Positions 5,613 to 7,280 of a stretch of 7,280 nt of DNA are shown here, in pieces. How positions within the stretch are numbered: position 1 is the stretch's first letter; every line of letters starts with the position of its first letter. The notes beneath the pieces are model-generated. The model worked only from the letters and a program-made list of their open reading frames with translations, did no database searches and had not been told where the DNA came from. Made by a program: the position numbers and the translations under genes. Source of the stretch: Bacteroidota bacterium (GTDB lineage Bacteria; Bacteroidota; Kryptoniia; Kryptoniales; JAKASW01); the NCBI GenBank assembly GCA_021785235.1, contig JAJYGB010000454.1, positions 1 through 7,280 on the forward strand. The letters are read 5' to 3'.

Positions 5613-7280
5613 TCATCGGTTGATATTCTCATGCAGCAGATCATTTACAGCATTTGACAGAAAGATATAATCGGAGCAAATGTTTATGACACTTTCGTTC
5701 TCACCCCACAGGAACGGCCAGTTTTCCTGGTTCTCCGGAAAATCCGGGTTCAGGACGAGAATGCCCGGCACTACACCTCCCGCGATAAAGGACAAATCAG
5801 CCCTATTGCCGCCGTAGAAGCGCTCCTTCGAATGTACGCCTACACCGGATACGAACGAGATGTTCGAATAAGGATGGCAGCCGAACAGGTAGCCAATCCC
5901 GCGAATTGTGTACTCGGACCCAATTATCTCAGGGAACGCTTCGTGAAGATAATAATTGGTCACGGCCCAACCCACGACTTCCTGGTTTCCTCCCCATTGC
6001 CTCGTCGATATCGGAACCCCGAACGGATTTTCTTTCAGAAGCTCGTCCTCCATCTTCTTGAACTTTTCAACATATGGCACGAGCCTGTCCTTGAAGTCCT
6101 TGCCGAAGTATGGGATTGCCTGGACAGCCGTCTCGATATTCGCCATCGGGAATCTTTCAAGGCCCGGCCAGATGAGCGTTGTAAATGTGTCCGCGTATTG
6201 AACATCTCTCGATGAAATGTATAACTGCAGTGCCGCTGCGATCTTCGGAAATTCCTGAACGTAAAAAGGCACCCCGCTACTCTTGGCAAGAGTATCTACC
6301 TGCTGTCTCGACCAGGATTGCTCTGCGACGGTGAGGCATTCGGCTGAGAGCGAATCGTTGAATCCTTTGAGGGCACGACTCGCCGAGGCTAACGCGCCGA
6401 TCGACAGATAATTCACCCACGGCATGTCGGGCGTGAATGCCCACCTGTCATCGGGTGTCCCGCTGGAATCTCCCTCGACCTGGTAGGGCTTGAGCCTCGG
6501 TGTGTAGATCTCGTTGTCGGTTATGTCCGCGGCATCGCCGACCTGGACATACTCATAAAGATGCGCCTCGTTTATCCCGTAAATGGCGCGCCCAAACGCT
6601 TTTTGCTGTCCGAGCTGCTGGAGAACTCCATGCTCTATTTGCTGAAGTATATCGGACTTTCCGTCGGGATCATGGATATCAACGTAGTGTTGCTTTTCGC
6701 TGATGTAAGTCTCATCTATTTTCGGTTCAAACGCTTCCCAGGTAGCTGCGAAGTTCGAAATGGTTTGACATTGAGAAGGCTCGTCGATATCGAAATCTCC
6801 CGCGTCGAACCAGCCGCCGATGTTCAAGCCGGGAATGTGTTCGCCAGGTTTATATTTGGTGTCGGTAGACGCCCCCATGCTGTAGCCGTCGAAATGTTCC
6901 TCATTGGGCGGTGCCTGACGCGCATCGTCCATGAACGGGAGTCCGTGCCATACCCTGTATGCATCTCTAACATACATATGATCCATCTGGACGGGGAACC
7001 AGACGTCGAGAGTCTGATGCCACACGTTGTCGTACACGTGCGAATCGATGGGAAAGACGTTCGAACTTTCCTCCCCATACTTGATGAAGTATACGCCGCT
7101 ATCGCGAACGGTGGAGAAATCGAAAGTGACGTAGTTGTACCGCATCCACCGTCCCCATTCCTTCACTGGCGTCGTGAAGACATTTTCAATCTCTCCTTGC
7201 GGCGTGACGCGATAGAGCGAAGCGGTCTTGAGTGGTGTGTCGTTCTTGTCCAGCTCGATTACGGCTTTTTTCTCCTGCAT
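5613..7280 (-). CDS. Glycoside hydrolase family 9 protein (endoglucanase-type), N-terminus outside the window
   Basis: 555 residues are visible, ending at TGA 5613-5615. Residues about 1-80 look like the cellulase N-terminal Ig-like domain (strands ending DSGVYFIKYG, 60-69); the rest is the (alpha/alpha)6 barrel. GGWFDAGDFDID (155-166) is the GH9 signature, with D159 and D162 as the aspartates that position and activate water. Near the C-terminus WGENESVINICSDYIFLSNA (525-544) holds the NE pair, making E529 the probable catalytic acid. GH9 enzymes invert and usually cut beta-1,4-glucan internally. The segments HMYVRDAYRVWHGL, TDTKYKPGEHIPGLN and DGKSDILQQIEHGVLQQL suggest a less-studied bacterial GH9 branch. 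The ATG at 7280 is probably internal: the Ig-like domain normally starts a few residues earlier (QVGY-type strand), and a secretion signal would lie further out. Location and exact substrate are therefore unknown. Confidence 0.9.
   Translation of the reverse strand: MQEKKAVIELDKNDTPLKTASLYRVTPQGEIENVFTTPVKEWGRWMRYNYVTFDFSTVRDSGVYFIKYGEESSNVFPIDSHVYDNVWHQTLDVWFPVQMDHMYVRDAYRVWHGLPFMDDARQAPPNEEHFDGYSMGASTDTKYKPGEHIPGLNIGGWFDAGDFDIDEPSQCQTISNFAATWEAFEPKIDETYISEKQHYVDIHDPDGKSDILQQIEHGVLQQLGQQKAFGRAIYGINEAHLYEYVQVGDAADITDNEIYTPRLKPYQVEGDSSGTPDDRWAFTPDMPWVNYLSIGALASASRALKGFNDSLSAECLTVAEQSWSRQQVDTLAKSSGVPFYVQEFPKIAAALQLYISSRDVQYADTFTTLIWPGLERFPMANIETAVQAIPYFGKDFKDRLVPYVEKFKKMEDELLKENPFGVPISTRQWGGNQEVVGWAVTNYYLHEAFPEIIGSEYTIRGIGYLFGCHPYSNISFVSGVGVHSKERFYGGNRADLSFIAGGVVPGILVLNPDFPENQENWPFLWGENESVINICSDYIFLSNAVNDLLHENINR

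Noticed and set aside
5435..5644. Minus-strand frame of 69 codons overlapping the GH9 3' end
   Set aside because: It starts inside the GH9 coding sequence in another frame and has no recognisable features.

Overview
The window carries three complete or near-complete genes for breaking down and importing plant-type glycans, plus the start of a corrinoid-protein gene. All of them are on the minus strand. GC content looks close to 50 % by eye. The protein styles (a GH9 with N-terminal Ig-like region, a signal-less GH3, a GPH-family sugar:cation symporter, a cobalamin-binding methyl-carrier protein) suggest a free-living, probably Gram-negative, polysaccharide-using environmental bacterium. The clear TTGACA/TATATT promoter argues against a classical Bacteroidia-type promoter, but the phylum cannot be fixed from this sequence alone.

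Layout in the direction of transcription (right to left). (1) 7280-5613: a GH9 glycoside hydrolase, almost certainly cut by the window edge at its N-terminus. (2) 5612-4633: 980 bp without a convincing gene. It holds a plausible intrinsic terminator for the GH9 unit (5105-5151), followed at once by a strong sigma-70-like promoter (5076-5105), a LacI-style dyad over the predicted transcription start (5052-5078), and then a leader of about 437 nt. (3) 4632-2317: a GH3 beta-glycosidase with no signal peptide. (4) 2284-857: a GPH (MelB/XynP-like) symporter, 32 nt after the GH3 stop and starting with GTG, so very likely in the same operon. (5) 773-818: a GC-rich hairpin terminator closing that operon. 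(6) 202-772: mostly non-coding sequence with several dyads and one doubtful 49-codon ORF. (7) 201-1: the first 67 codons of a corrinoid (B12-binding) protein gene running out of the window.

How they would work together (inference): GH9 cuts a beta-glucan or related plant polymer. The symporter brings the resulting small beta-glycosides into the cytoplasm with Na+ or H+, and the cytoplasmic GH3 splits them into monosaccharides. The promoter/operator layout suggests substrate-induced release of a repressor controlling the GH3-symporter pair. The corrinoid protein belongs to methyl-group transfer. Its proximity may be accidental, or may reflect use of methylated plant-derived compounds.

No insertion sequence, CRISPR array, tRNA or rRNA was found. 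No gene shows a visible frameshift.
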